DNA of 64,000 nucleotides. Source: Sulfurovum indicum (GTDB taxonomy: Bacteria; Campylobacterota; Campylobacteria; Campylobacterales; Sulfurovaceae). Positions 38,813-47,626 of the stretch are shown one piece after another; position 1 is the first letter of the stretch, and each line of letters begins with the position of its first letter. The DNA is taken from assembly GCF_014931715.1 (NCBI RefSeq), contig NZ_CP063164.1, forward strand, positions 1,364,001 to 1,428,000, given 5' to 3'. The notes beneath the pieces were generated by a model that saw nothing but the letters and a program-made list of their open reading frames with translations, did not search any database and was not told the origin of the DNA. The translations under genes and the position numbers were made by a program.

Positions 38813-39382
38813 TTACATAAAACTTTCAATATAATATTCTGCCTCACTACAACATTTCATATTATAAACTTCAAATCCAGATTGATTTTTTGACATATAA
38901 TTTCCTCGAGTATCTTTCTGTACACTACCATGTTTAGAGAAAACAATATATTTAAAAATTAAATTATCAACATTTATATTATAAAATCTTTTTAAAATTG
39001 ATTTTAAATAATCCACAAAGCAACTTGTGCTTTTAAATTGAGCTATATGACCTTTGCTACCATCTTTTAATTCGCAAATAAAGACATATTTATTCCCCTT
39101 CAATGTGGTAAATATTATTCCGTCATTACCTTTGTCTAATCCTTTTTTATCAGTAAAATAAGGACTTATTTTACTGATTTTACCACACTTAGCTTTTTTG
39201 GAATCTAACTCAAATGCAAAAGTTACATCTTCTGATTCAAAACCAACCAAATTAACTTTTTTACATTTTGCACTATTGCTAGACTCTTTTATTGAAAAAC
39301 AATTTTTACCATTATGTCGTGAAATATAAAAATTTTTCAACTGTGCCTTATCAGAAATAATATCTTTTAATACACTATACAT
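38813..39382 (-). CDS. Predicted PD-(D/E)XK nuclease-like partner of the ATPase
   Basis: The 189-residue lysine-rich protein begins two bases after the ATPase stop, so the two are coupled. In its middle, GNDGIIFTTLKGNKYVFIC followed by ELKDG gives the D...E-x-K pattern of PD-(D/E)XK nucleases. Cysteines are numerous (CKKVNL, KCGKIS, KCCSEAEYY) but not in zinc-finger spacing. I do not recognise a named family. Inferred role: effector nuclease controlled by the upstream ATPase, within the type I locus. It could also be a non-catalytic adaptor. Confidence 0.6.
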   Translation of the reverse strand: MYSVLKDIISDKAQLKNFYISRHNGKNCFSIKESSNSAKCKKVNLVGFESEDVTFAFELDSKKAKCGKISKISPYFTDKKGLDKGNDGIIFTTLKGNKYVFICELKDGSKGHIAQFKSTSCFVDYLKSILKRFYNINVDNLIFKYIVFSKHGSVQKDTRGNYMSKNQSGFEVYNMKCCSEAEYYIESFM

Positions 39383-39384
39383 TT

Positions 39385-40731
39385 CTACTCTTCAATATTA
39401 AAATATATATCATCCATTGAACTAGATAAATCATTTAGTACTTTATCAAATGTATCCATCTCTATTCCCATATCATCTATAGGTGCTTTACTCAGGTATC
39501 CAGAACTATTCACATAAGCAGATATTTTGGCATAATCCAAATTGTCATGTTCTTTATATCCATATTTTTTAATAATTTTTTCTTTATTGGCTATATTATG
39601 CTTCAACCTAATTAAATTATTAAATTCTTTAATCATATAATCACTATGCGTAGTAATAAATACATAAATTCCTTTGTTGGACAAATGACTTAAAAGTCTA
39701 GTAATTTTTCTATGATTATCTGGATGTAAATTTAACTCAGGCTCATCAATCATGAGTAAATCACCTTTTTTTGCACTATGCTTTATGTAAAAGAATAACT
39801 CAACCAAAGATTTAGTTGCAGAAGAAGCAAAATACATAGGTATCTGTTTTTTATTTTTTTTAGTAGTAAAATATACTTCTTTATTTACAACTTTATAGCT
39901 CCCTTGTAAAATATCTGAAAAATATTTTGTTATCTCTCTATCTGAATGAAGATAGCTTTTTTCTTTTGAAATACTACTGGCTAAATCTCTTGTATAATCA
40001 ATATTATCTTTCACAGGTAGAGCATATCTTGAAATAGTCTCTTCAAATATTTTAAAAGGGTTTATATCTTTTCCCTTATTTTTTGTAATATGCTCTACCA
40101 TAACATTTTTATTGATATCTAGCTCTTTATAAAATAGTGAGATTCCCGTTCTTTCACTGGTAATGATAAAAGGATTTTTAAAATAATTACCAAAATAAAT
40201 TTTTCCTAATGCCCTATTGATTCCCTGATCTAAAATAAAATGAGGAATTTGCCTTTTATTATCTGTTGAAAGTGTAGAGATTTCCAATAAATTACTATCT
40301 TTTTCTTTTTTAATTTGTAAAATATCTTTTTTAGAAGATGTTAATGTAGTATTGATTTCAGAATGAATATCAAGTATAAAATCATCAATAATTACCTCAA
40401 ATAAACTCTCTTTGAACCATTCTGCATCCACACTAAAGACATTTTCTAGCATACCTGTATATCTATCTGATAAATCGTTTAATATTGTTTGAATATTTTT
40501 TTGAAAAACTGTAATATCCAAACTACAAAAACCATTTTCTTCTAATTCTTCAAATATTTCTTTTTTTAAATCAAAATCAATCAACTCTTGCCACATAGAC
40601 AAAAAACCATAAATAGAATACGTTATATAGGTTTTTCCTGTATTATTCTGACCACAAATAATTGTTAAATCATTTAATGTGATTTCTGCATCCTCAATAA
40701 GCCCAATATTTTTTAATCTAAACTTCATCAT
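39385..40731 (-). CDS. OLD/AAA_15-like ATPase
   Basis: The 448-residue protein has an ABC/SMC-type head: Walker A CGQNNTGKTYI near residue 28, the signature region YFASSATKSLVELFF, Walker B LLMIDEPELNLHPD and the H motif ITTHSDYMI. Such ATPases pair with nucleases in several defence systems (OLD, Gabija, Septu, PARIS); no TOPRIM domain is visible here. AAGGATAT precedes the first of two ATGs. Its codon use is strongly AT-rich compared with hsdM and hsdR on either side, suggesting separate origin. Confidence 0.8.
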   Translation of the reverse strand: MMKFRLKNIGLIEDAEITLNDLTIICGQNNTGKTYITYSIYGFLSMWQELIDFDLKKEIFEELEENGFCSLDITVFQKNIQTILNDLSDRYTGMLENVFSVDAEWFKESLFEVIIDDFILDIHSEINTTLTSSKKDILQIKKEKDSNLLEISTLSTDNKRQIPHFILDQGINRALGKIYFGNYFKNPFIITSERTGISLFYKELDINKNVMVEHITKNKGKDINPFKIFEETISRYALPVKDNIDYTRDLASSISKEKSYLHSDREITKYFSDILQGSYKVVNKEVYFTTKKNKKQIPMYFASSATKSLVELFFYIKHSAKKGDLLMIDEPELNLHPDNHRKITRLLSHLSNKGIYVFITTHSDYMIKEFNNLIRLKHNIANKEKIIKKYGYKEHDNLDYAKISAYVNSSGYLSKAPIDDMGIEMDTFDKVLNDLSSSMDDIYFNIEE

Positions 40732-40782
40732 ATATATCCTTTTTTTATCACAACACCTCTAAATCCAGATTCTAACGCAAAT

Positions 40783-40981
40783 TCAAACTTTTTGATGATA
40801 TCTATCTAAACATAAGGTGAAACACCTGCTTATCTTTTTTTGTACCTTCATAAATAGCATTATCAATACACCATCCACTATGACAGCTGAGGATAAGGCA
40901 TCAAAGTAAACTTTTTTTCATTATATCTTTTGCAAGCAAAGAGATAAATGTTTCTAGGTTATTAAATTCTATATCTTTCAT
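40783..40981 (-). pseudogene. Possible frameshifted small gene
   Basis: The 310-base gap between hsdR and the ATPase contains an ATG at 40981 preceded by a good GGGGAG. It opens MKDIEFNNLETFISLLAKD and stops after 26 codons just past an A7 run (minus strand). Shifting frame at that run continues VYFDALSSAVIVDG, and a further shift gives IYEGTKKDKQVFHLMF. This looks like a decayed or slippery small gene; family unknown. The rest of the gap is featureless. Confidence 0.35.
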
Positions 40982-41041
40982 AACTCTCCCCTTTTTATAT
41001 TAATTTTTATTTTAACATATTTTATTAGTGGCGCAATAGCA

Positions 41042-43387
41042 TCACCTATAAATCTCCCTCTGTAACCCAAAATACCCCTCACGGATATTGGCTGCACCTT
41101 TAAATGCCTCTTTGAGTTCGTTTCTGTCTAGTCCACTAAGCTTGATGAGTGAAGAGAGTTTGTCGCTCCCCATCTCTTTGACCCCGTCTTTCTCATACCG
41201 TTCCAGTATGAAGTTCAAAAACTCTCGTACTTTATGGTTATGATACTTCTCTATATACTTTCGATAATGCACAGCAAAAGCCCTCTCACTCCGTGTCTTG
41301 ATGTCGAGGTTGAACGCCAAGTGAGCCAGTACATCATAGATGTCACTCTCTTGGGCATCAAAGATAGCTTTGAGTTCTTCTAGTTGGACTTCGTCTATCT
41401 GCATGGCTCTTAGCTTTTCCAGCAACTCTTCACGCTTTACAGGATCAGACCATAGCTCCCTGAGCTGTGCTTCATCGTGGAAAAACTTGTCGAGTATGCC
41501 TACCAAAAACTCTAAAAACTCATGGGTTTTTAGAGGGATGCCATCCTCTCCTACATAAGTGGTCTCTATGTCTATGACTTTGAGCTTTCTTCCTCGTATG
41601 TCGATGGTGACTTTCTCTTTTCTTTTAGCATCGCTTTTACCCTCCGCATCGGTATCTGAATCTTCTGAATTTCCATAAGGTTGCTTTGGTTCTTTGACCT
41701 TGTCTGCACCTTTGTCTCCCTCTACCGTAGTGTCATCTATCTGCTCTTGGGGCAGACCATCCCAGGCATCATCATAAAAGAGATTGGTCGCACCTACAAA
41801 GTCTATGATGGTAAAAAAGTCTTTGCCGTCAAAGACCCTTGTACCTCGCCCGATGATCTGCTTGAACTCTGTCATGGAACGGATGGGAGCCGTTAAGACT
41901 ACATTGCGTACATTTTTCGCATCTACACCTGTTGTGAGCATCTTGGAAGAGGTCAGAATGGTCGGGATGTCTCTGTCGTTGTTCTGAAAGGCTTCGAGGT
42001 AGTCACGCCCTATCTCTCCCTCATCGGAGGTGACTCGGACACAGTAGTCATTGTCTTTGACTGTTTTGTACTTGTCTATGGCTATCTTCATGTCTATGGC
42101 ATGTTTTTGGTTCACACAAAAGACGATGGTTTTGTCCATAGGGTTTATCTGTTCGAGTATGGTCTTGGCAACAAGCTCTGTACGCTTGGGAATGATGACC
42201 TGCTTTTCAAACTTTTCAAGTGTGACTATCTGCTCTTCCAGTTCACCTTGCACGATGTCGTTAGGGTTAAACTTATACTCATCGATGTTTGTCTTGATTC
42301 GTTTCACCTTGTAGGGCGTGAGGAAACCATCGTTTATCCCCTCTTTGAGAGAGTACTCATAGACAGGCTCACCGAAGTACTTGTACGTATCTCCATTATC
42401 ATCTCTTTTGGGTGTAGCGGTGAGTCCTAAGTGTACAGCAGAAGAAAAGTGGTTTAAGATCTCTCTCCATGAGCTTTCATCGTTAGCACTTCCTCTGTGA
42501 CATTCATCGATGACTATGAGGTCAAAAAACTCAGGTGGATACTGCTTGTAGTAGGCAGTGACATCATTCTCTTCATCAAATTCATCTGACTTACGCTCTG
42601 CTATGGACTGATAGATAGCAAAAAAGACATTGGCATTGGTAGGTACTCTGCCACCTCGTTTGCGTATCTCTTTGCCATTGACACGGACGATCTCTTTTTC
42701 CAGTGGGTTAAAAGTGTTAAAGGCTTGGTCTGCCAGTACATTTCTGTCTGCAAGAAAAAGCACTTTGGGTCGTCTCTGCGTACCTGATCTGCTCCATTTG
42801 GCTTCAAAGAGTCTATAGACGATCTGAAAAGCGATGTAGGTTTTGCCTGTACCTGTAGCCAAAGTGAGCAAGACTTTGTCTTTACCATCTGCAATGGCTT
42901 CAAGCGTTTTATCTACGGCTATCTGCTGATAGTAGCGTGGTTTCATGTTGCCTTCAAAATGAAAAGGCTGTTTGATGATCTTCTCTTTGACAGGGGTAAT
43001 GGTAGGGAATTTTCGCTCAAAGAGCATCTGAGGTGTAGGGAAATTTTCTACCCAGTCGCCTTTACCTGTGCGTAAGTTATGTTCATAGATCTTATGCCCG
43101 TTGGTGGCATAGACAAAATCTATTTTGAGTTTTTGGGCATAGTTAATGGACTGTTGCAAACCGTCCAGAGGGTCTTTGTTCTCAGCTTTGGCTTCGATGA
43201 TGGCAAGATTGGTATTTTCATAGGTGAGCAGGTAGTCCACATAATACTGCTTCCCGCGCTTCCCACCAATGAGCTTACGCCCATCCGTAAAGTAATATTC
43301 ACGGACGATGTACGATTCTAGCCAATTGCTGGATTTGAGGCGAGGATCGATAAGTTTAGCTCTGGTATCTGCTTCTGTATATGCCAA
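41042..43387 (-). CDS. hsdR: Type I restriction endonuclease subunit HsdR
   Basis: HsdR translocates DNA and cuts unmethylated DNA with HsdMS. The 781-residue protein has the N-terminal nuclease motif YVDYLLTYENTNLAIIEAKAE, helicase Walker A ATGTGKTYIAF, the DEAD-type box VIDECHRG, LTATPKR and motif VI IIGRGTRV. It resembles the EcoEI (type IB) group. The start is TTG seven bases after GGAGAGG. It heads the minus-strand locus hsdR, ATPase, nuclease-like, hsdM, hsdS. Confidence 0.95.
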   Translation of the reverse strand: MAYTEADTRAKLIDPRLKSSNWLESYIVREYYFTDGRKLIGGKRGKQYYVDYLLTYENTNLAIIEAKAENKDPLDGLQQSINYAQKLKIDFVYATNGHKIYEHNLRTGKGDWVENFPTPQMLFERKFPTITPVKEKIIKQPFHFEGNMKPRYYQQIAVDKTLEAIADGKDKVLLTLATGTGKTYIAFQIVYRLFEAKWSRSGTQRRPKVLFLADRNVLADQAFNTFNPLEKEIVRVNGKEIRKRGGRVPTNANVFFAIYQSIAERKSDEFDEENDVTAYYKQYPPEFFDLIVIDECHRGSANDESSWREILNHFSSAVHLGLTATPKRDDNGDTYKYFGEPVYEYSLKEGINDGFLTPYKVKRIKTNIDEYKFNPNDIVQGELEEQIVTLEKFEKQVIIPKRTELVAKTILEQINPMDKTIVFCVNQKHAIDMKIAIDKYKTVKDNDYCVRVTSDEGEIGRDYLEAFQNNDRDIPTILTSSKMLTTGVDAKNVRNVVLTAPIRSMTEFKQIIGRGTRVFDGKDFFTIIDFVGATNLFYDDAWDGLPQEQIDDTTVEGDKGADKVKEPKQPYGNSEDSDTDAEGKSDAKRKEKVTIDIRGRKLKVIDIETTYVGEDGIPLKTHEFLEFLVGILDKFFHDEAQLRELWSDPVKREELLEKLRAMQIDEVQLEELKAIFDAQESDIYDVLAHLAFNLDIKTRSERAFAVHYRKYIEKYHNHKVREFLNFILERYEKDGVKEMGSDKLSSLIKLSGLDRNELKEAFKGAANIREGYFGLQREIYR

Positions 43388-43755
43388 ATTTACCTCTCCC
43401 CAATTTGAAGTAATAATATATTCTATCGTAAAAATATGTAGAGTTCTTTATATTAATCTAAGGTTTATGATTATTTCATTCTTTCCCTCTGCCCCTCTGG
43501 CGAAGAGTAGGTTTTAGGGCAAAGCCTTAAAGTAATATATTTATTTTAAATTCGTTCTCAAATTCCAGTTTATTACTCCTGAATGGCATATACTACAAAA
43601 CTTGAGTAAGGGAAACAAGTCTTCCAAAGAATTATTACAGCGTATAGCTCTGCAAAAGCATCAAAAGATAAACAAAACCATGAAAGTTTCCTTTAGGAAA
43701 ATTATAGTAATATACATTACAGTAATTTAGATTACCCTAATAAAAGGTCTTGCAC
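43388..43755. other. Divergent spacer between hsdR and the DUF234 ATPase
   Basis: This 368-base stretch holds no convincing gene. Apart from the double palindrome at 43707-43735 it is AT-rich, with short broken frames (for example one starting ATGGCATATACTACAAAA that stops after eight codons). Confidence 0.5.
43707..43735. promoter_or_regulatory. Double palindrome GTAAT-N4-ATTAC
   Basis: GTAATATACATTAC (43707-43720) and GTAATTTAGATTAC (43722-43735) are two perfect GTAAT-N4-ATTAC palindromes with a 15-base centre spacing, ending 20 bases before the ATPase ATG. This is the form of a dimeric repressor operator occupied twice. Confidence 0.55.
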
Positions 43756-45096
43756 ATGAAGTTTTACAACAGAGACAAAGAGTTAGCCTATTTGAGAAAG
43801 ATCGGTGAAGAGGCGAAAAGTACCTCACGTATGACCATCATCGTAGGGCGAAGACGGATCGGGAAAACGAAGCTCATCAAAGAAGCCTACGCCAAAAGAG
43901 TCTACCTCTTTGTCTCAAGGAAAAATGAAGCCCTGCTTTGTGAAGAGTTCATTAGTATTATCCAAAATGAACTGGATGTCAAAGTATTTGGAAGTTTCAC
44001 CAACTTCAAAGACCTCTTTGAATACCTGATGGAACTCTCTAAGACCACTCCTTTCACACTTGTTCTCGATGAATTTCAAGAGTTTTTACAGATCAACCAT
44101 ACGATTTACGCTGATATGCAAAATATATGGGACAGCTACAAAGATGAGAGTAAAATGAATCTGGTACTCAGTGGGTCTATCTACTCTCTAATGAAAAAGA
44201 TATTTGAAGATAAGAAAGAACCTCTCTTTGGACGAGCGAATCATAAAATATATCTCAAACCCTTTAGCGTAGAAACCCTCGAAGAGATACTAGATGACAA
44301 TATTTCCAACTACACCAATGATGATCTGCTCTCTTTTTATATCTTAACCGGTGGTGTTGCCAAGTATGTTGAGTTGTTTGTAGACAACAAAGCCTTTACC
44401 TTCGCCGCGCAACTTGACCTGGTATTTGATGAGAACTCTCTTTTCATCGATGAAGGGAAGAACTTACTCATAGAAGAGTTTGGTAAAGAGTATACCACCT
44501 ATTTCTCCATACTCTCACTCATCGCTTCTTCCAAAACATCACGCTCGGAGATAGAGAGTATACTCGGAAAGAATGTCGGTGGGTATCTGGATAGACTGGA
44601 GAATGAATATACCATCATCAAAAAAGTCAAGCCTATTTTTGCTAAGGAAGGAAGCAGGACACTTAAGTATGAGATCATCGACAACTTTTTCCACTTCTGG
44701 TTCCGTTTCATCTACAAAAACCGTTCTGCCATTGAGATAGAGAATTACGACTATGTTAAATCCATCGTTCAAAGGGATTTTGCTACCTATAGCGGCAGAT
44801 TTCTGGAAAAGTACTTCATAGAAAAGCTCAAAGCATCTGGAAAGTTCTCTGCCATCGGAACCTATTGGGAAAAAGGCAACCAAAATGAGATAGACATCGT
44901 AGCGGTCAATGATGATGAAAAAAAGATGCTCATTGCAGAAGTCAAACGAAACCCTGACAAGATCAATCTGGAACTGCTGGAGAAGAAAGCTCAAAAGCTA
45001 CTTCAAAAGCACAAAGGACATGAAGTTGTTTTCAAAGGATACTCGTTGGAAGATATGCGTAAAGAGGATCTGTTTAACTCGTACCATATCTTCTGA
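43756..45096 (+). CDS. ATPase_2/DUF234 family ATP-binding protein
   Basis: The 446-residue protein has an archaeal-type AAA domain (Walker A VGRRRIGKTKLIKEA near residue 32, Walker B TLVLDEFQEF) and a winged-helix middle (SRSEIESILG). The C-terminal DUF234 domain contains NEIDIVAVND and LIAEVKRN, a PD-(D/E)XK-like site. Members occur widely in mobile and defence regions; function is uncertain. The last six residues and stop codon lie inside a 104-base repeat copy. The ATG at 43756 follows AAAAGG; the TTG two codons upstream is less likely. Confidence 0.8.
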   Translation: MKFYNRDKELAYLRKIGEEAKSTSRMTIIVGRRRIGKTKLIKEAYAKRVYLFVSRKNEALLCEEFISIIQNELDVKVFGSFTNFKDLFEYLMELSKTTPFTLVLDEFQEFLQINHTIYADMQNIWDSYKDESKMNLVLSGSIYSLMKKIFEDKKEPLFGRANHKIYLKPFSVETLEEILDDNISNYTNDDLLSFYILTGGVAKYVELFVDNKAFTFAAQLDLVFDENSLFIDEGKNLLIEEFGKEYTTYFSILSLIASSKTSRSEIESILGKNVGGYLDRLENEYTIIKKVKPIFAKEGSRTLKYEIIDNFFHFWFRFIYKNRSAIEIENYDYVKSIVQRDFATYSGRFLEKYFIEKLKASGKFSAIGTYWEKGNQNEIDIVAVNDDEKKMLIAEVKRNPDKINLELLEKKAQKLLQKHKGHEVVFKGYSLEDMRKEDLFNSYHIF

Positions 45097-45176
45097 TATG
45101 GTACGAGTAGCGATATTGGGCTTATTGGTTTATTGAATTTGAGGTATGCATTCCATATCGGGAGATATGGAACGAG
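45073..45176. repeat. REPIN/MITE-like repeat, copy 1
   Basis: 104 bases, identical to 48671-48774 except one base in a hairpin loop. The left hairpin (45078-45107) is a perfect 13-bp stem CTCGTACCATATC with loop TTCT. The right hairpin (45151-45172) is a 9-bp stem TTCCATATC with loop GGGA. The outer 13 bases at the two ends are near-perfect inverted repeats (CTCGTACCATATC and GATATGGAACGAG). The left end encodes the last residues of the ATPase gene. Confidence 0.85.
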
Positions 45177-45322
45177 CAAGAGCAGTATAGTGATATTGAA
45201 CCGGTTAGTATAATCCACATGGCGGGTATGGTTGGCATACATCGCTATGAACATATGCTGCCATAAGATTACAGGAAGCTGAACAAGTGTGGTGAAAAAA
45301 GCTTGTTTGAGTCTGTTTGTTT

Positions 45323-45541
45323 TCATTTTTGTCTCTTTATCCATTTCCATAACACAAAAGGTATCCCAATAAAAAGTACCATACCTGCAACAAAGATCAA
45401 GCTGCCGATCACAATGGCACCTTCGGGAGGCGTACCCGGCGCATCGGTTGCAAAAACACCAAGCAGTGCAGAAAAGTACCCGACAATACCTATTGCCAGA
45501 ATACAATAAAGCCACCACAGAATTTTTTGTACTACTTTCAT
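45323..45541 (-). CDS. Small two-helix membrane protein
   Basis: The 72-residue product has two membrane helices (WLYCILAIGIVGYFSALLGVF and VIGSLIFVAGMVLFIGIPFVL) joined by a short GTPPEGA loop, and a positively charged tail. I do not recognise it. It follows the 568-residue gene on the same strand after 34 bases, so it may share its transcript. It lies between the two 104-base repeats. Confidence 0.6.
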   Translation of the reverse strand: MKVVQKILWWLYCILAIGIVGYFSALLGVFATDAPGTPPEGAIVIGSLIFVAGMVLFIGIPFVLWKWIKRQK

Positions 45542-45575
45542 TCTTCTGACTTAATTAACATAAGGATACACAAAC

Positions 45576-47282
45576 CTACCACCCATAAGGCTCCCAGTAT
45601 ATCTTTCCTTGAATATAATACATATCCAGACATCCCTTCTTCGGCAGTGTTTTATCGTCTATCGTAAAACAGTATTCCAAACTTTTACAAGGTACTTTCT
45701 TTCCTGTTGCAACGTAACGGCAGGTACGCTCCTTGTCTCTATGTGCTTTTTTATATATTTGCAAACTATCAATATCGGCATGTGTCACCCCATCAAGAAA
45801 CGGAAAGTTCTTTTTCCATGACGTTTCACTGCCAGTCAATCTTTCGAATTCTTTTTTTGTATATACTCTACCACTGTCTGTGATATTGGCAAATGCTTTC
45901 ATATCTCTATCCAGAATATAGTGCATACTCTTTTTTATATTTTTCAAAACTACTTTATCCAGTGAAGTGTCACTTTTTGGCGGTAAGTGCTTCTGTTCTG
46001 TTACTTGTTCCTGCATGGTTTTTTCTTTTTGAATATCTTTTTTTGATATCTTCAGTAAGCTACGGATCCTCTCTTCATATGCATTTTTGATACACGAAAT
46101 ATTACTTCCACAATCATTACGTTTTTTAAGCCAAAGCTTTTGTGAAACATCTTTACTGCGAACCTTTGAAGCGCCATAAATTTCAGCAAGTTTTATATCT
46201 AATGCGCTCAATGTGTCATCAGTACAAATCGTATGTTCTGTTTTATTTAATTTTGGAGCAGTACACCATGAAGGCATTGCATCATTTATCTTCCCATCCT
46301 TCACACATCTTACATATCTGCTCTTAGACTTCATACTCATTTTGTCATCACCCTGACGGAAACGAACATACCACACAACATCATCATCACCAGTTATAGC
46401 TGTAGATGACCAGTAATTGTTCGAGCTACTAAAACCCATTTTAGAATAACACTGTTGATAATCCAAATCTTCAAGATTATTTCCTACATCATTAACAACC
46501 CCACCACACATTGTCACTACATCTCTCAATTCGTCAATACTGGGAAGTTGACCACCACTGGCACGGCATATCTTTTCAGCCTGTAGCCAATTGGCTTTGC
46601 ATGCTCCACTATCAAACTTTCCTCCCTTTGCCTGACAAATACTACTGCTTGGACTGATCCATTTACTTCCTTTTGCCAAGTTCTCAAAATAGTCTGTAAA
46701 TATGGGATTGTGTTCGATGACATTTTCTACTTTATGAAGATAGCCACAAGGCAACTCTTCTTCTGTTTCAGTACAATAGCCTTTAAGCTTTTTATACTCT
46801 CTTATAAAGCCTAGCATCTCTTTATCCATCTTCTCTTCTGAATCCATTTCGGAAACAATACCCCGAAGATTCATCATAAATACGTAACCACACACTCTTT
46901 TGTCTACAGCACATCCACGTTCAAACATATTTCTTGCAAACAAACCATTACCTGATGCCCAATAACGTCCTCCAGCCTCAATACACCCATCTGCATTGCC
47001 ACCATAGCAAGAAGAACCATAATATTTCAAAGAACGCTTCTGATACTTTTTGGGATCCATCATTTCATTAACAACACCTGCCATAAAACAGCCGTCAGAT
47101 GACTCGTTCTCACATGCAATTTCAAAACACTTTGCTGCATTGGCATAATCTTTCACCTTTTTAAAATGCAAACCCGATTGCAATACAACTGGCAATGAAC
47201 TATCATCATTGCACTCCTCTGCACTTATATTTAGACTTAACACAAGCATACTGACTATCAACCTAAAAAGTATTTTTTTCAT
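45576..47282 (-). CDS. Secreted multidomain protein (SLR, Lcl-like, LprI-like)
   Basis: A signal peptide (LIVSMLVLSLNISAEE) is followed by cysteine-containing Sel1-like repeats (about 25-130: AAKCFEIACENESSDGCFMAG). Next comes a DUF1566/Lcl-like domain (about 225-325: ANWLQAEKICRASGGQLPS, NYWSSTAI, SRYVRCV), then an LprI/DUF1311-like segment (about 340-405: ALDIKLAEIYGASK, KLWLKKRNDCGSN) and a C-terminal region of unknown fold. The many cysteines suit a periplasmic, disulfide-bonded protein. AAGGAGAG precedes the ATG. Function is unknown; protein interaction is the likely role. Confidence 0.72.
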   Translation of the reverse strand: MKKILFRLIVSMLVLSLNISAEECNDDSSLPVVLQSGLHFKKVKDYANAAKCFEIACENESSDGCFMAGVVNEMMDPKKYQKRSLKYYGSSCYGGNADGCIEAGGRYWASGNGLFARNMFERGCAVDKRVCGYVFMMNLRGIVSEMDSEEKMDKEMLGFIREYKKLKGYCTETEEELPCGYLHKVENVIEHNPIFTDYFENLAKGSKWISPSSSICQAKGGKFDSGACKANWLQAEKICRASGGQLPSIDELRDVVTMCGGVVNDVGNNLEDLDYQQCYSKMGFSSSNNYWSSTAITGDDDVVWYVRFRQGDDKMSMKSKSRYVRCVKDGKINDAMPSWCTAPKLNKTEHTICTDDTLSALDIKLAEIYGASKVRSKDVSQKLWLKKRNDCGSNISCIKNAYEERIRSLLKISKKDIQKEKTMQEQVTEQKHLPPKSDTSLDKVVLKNIKKSMHYILDRDMKAFANITDSGRVYTKKEFERLTGSETSWKKNFPFLDGVTHADIDSLQIYKKAHRDKERTCRYVATGKKVPCKSLEYCFTIDDKTLPKKGCLDMYYIQGKIYWEPYGW

Positions 47283-47326
47283 TTTCTCTCCTTTTTATGT
47301 AACACGACTTTATCATTTTTTCCCTG

Positions 47327-47626
47327 TTATTTTTCACAGCACACCTCTTCAAATATCTTCTGCGCCACTTGCTCTGCATACTCCCAGCTTGAAAAAAGCA
47401 GCGAATCTTTGATGAAATAGTCTACACCACCGTATTTGTACACGCTCAACAGTTCTTCTGCACTCGCAACATTTTTGGCCAGTCCGTATAACTGCTCATC
47501 TAGTTTGGCACACATATACGCCACTGCCTCCTCTGTACTATGAAACTCCGCTATTTTACAGGGATGGCTCTCCCCTTTCATAAAATCGTAGTTGTCTTCA
47601 GCCCATACTTCTATTATCTGACTCAT
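47327..47626 (-). CDS. Hypothetical protein coupled to a phosphatase
   Basis: The 99-residue soluble acidic protein (FHSTEEAVAYMCAKLDEQLYG) begins at an ATG sharing a base with the stop of the upstream phosphatase (TAATG). The two are translated together. I do not recognise the family. No signal or membrane segment is present. Confidence 0.62.
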   Translation of the reverse strand: MSQIIEVWAEDNYDFMKGESHPCKIAEFHSTEEAVAYMCAKLDEQLYGLAKNVASAEELLSVYKYGGVDYFIKDSLLFSSWEYAEQVAQKIFEEVCCEK

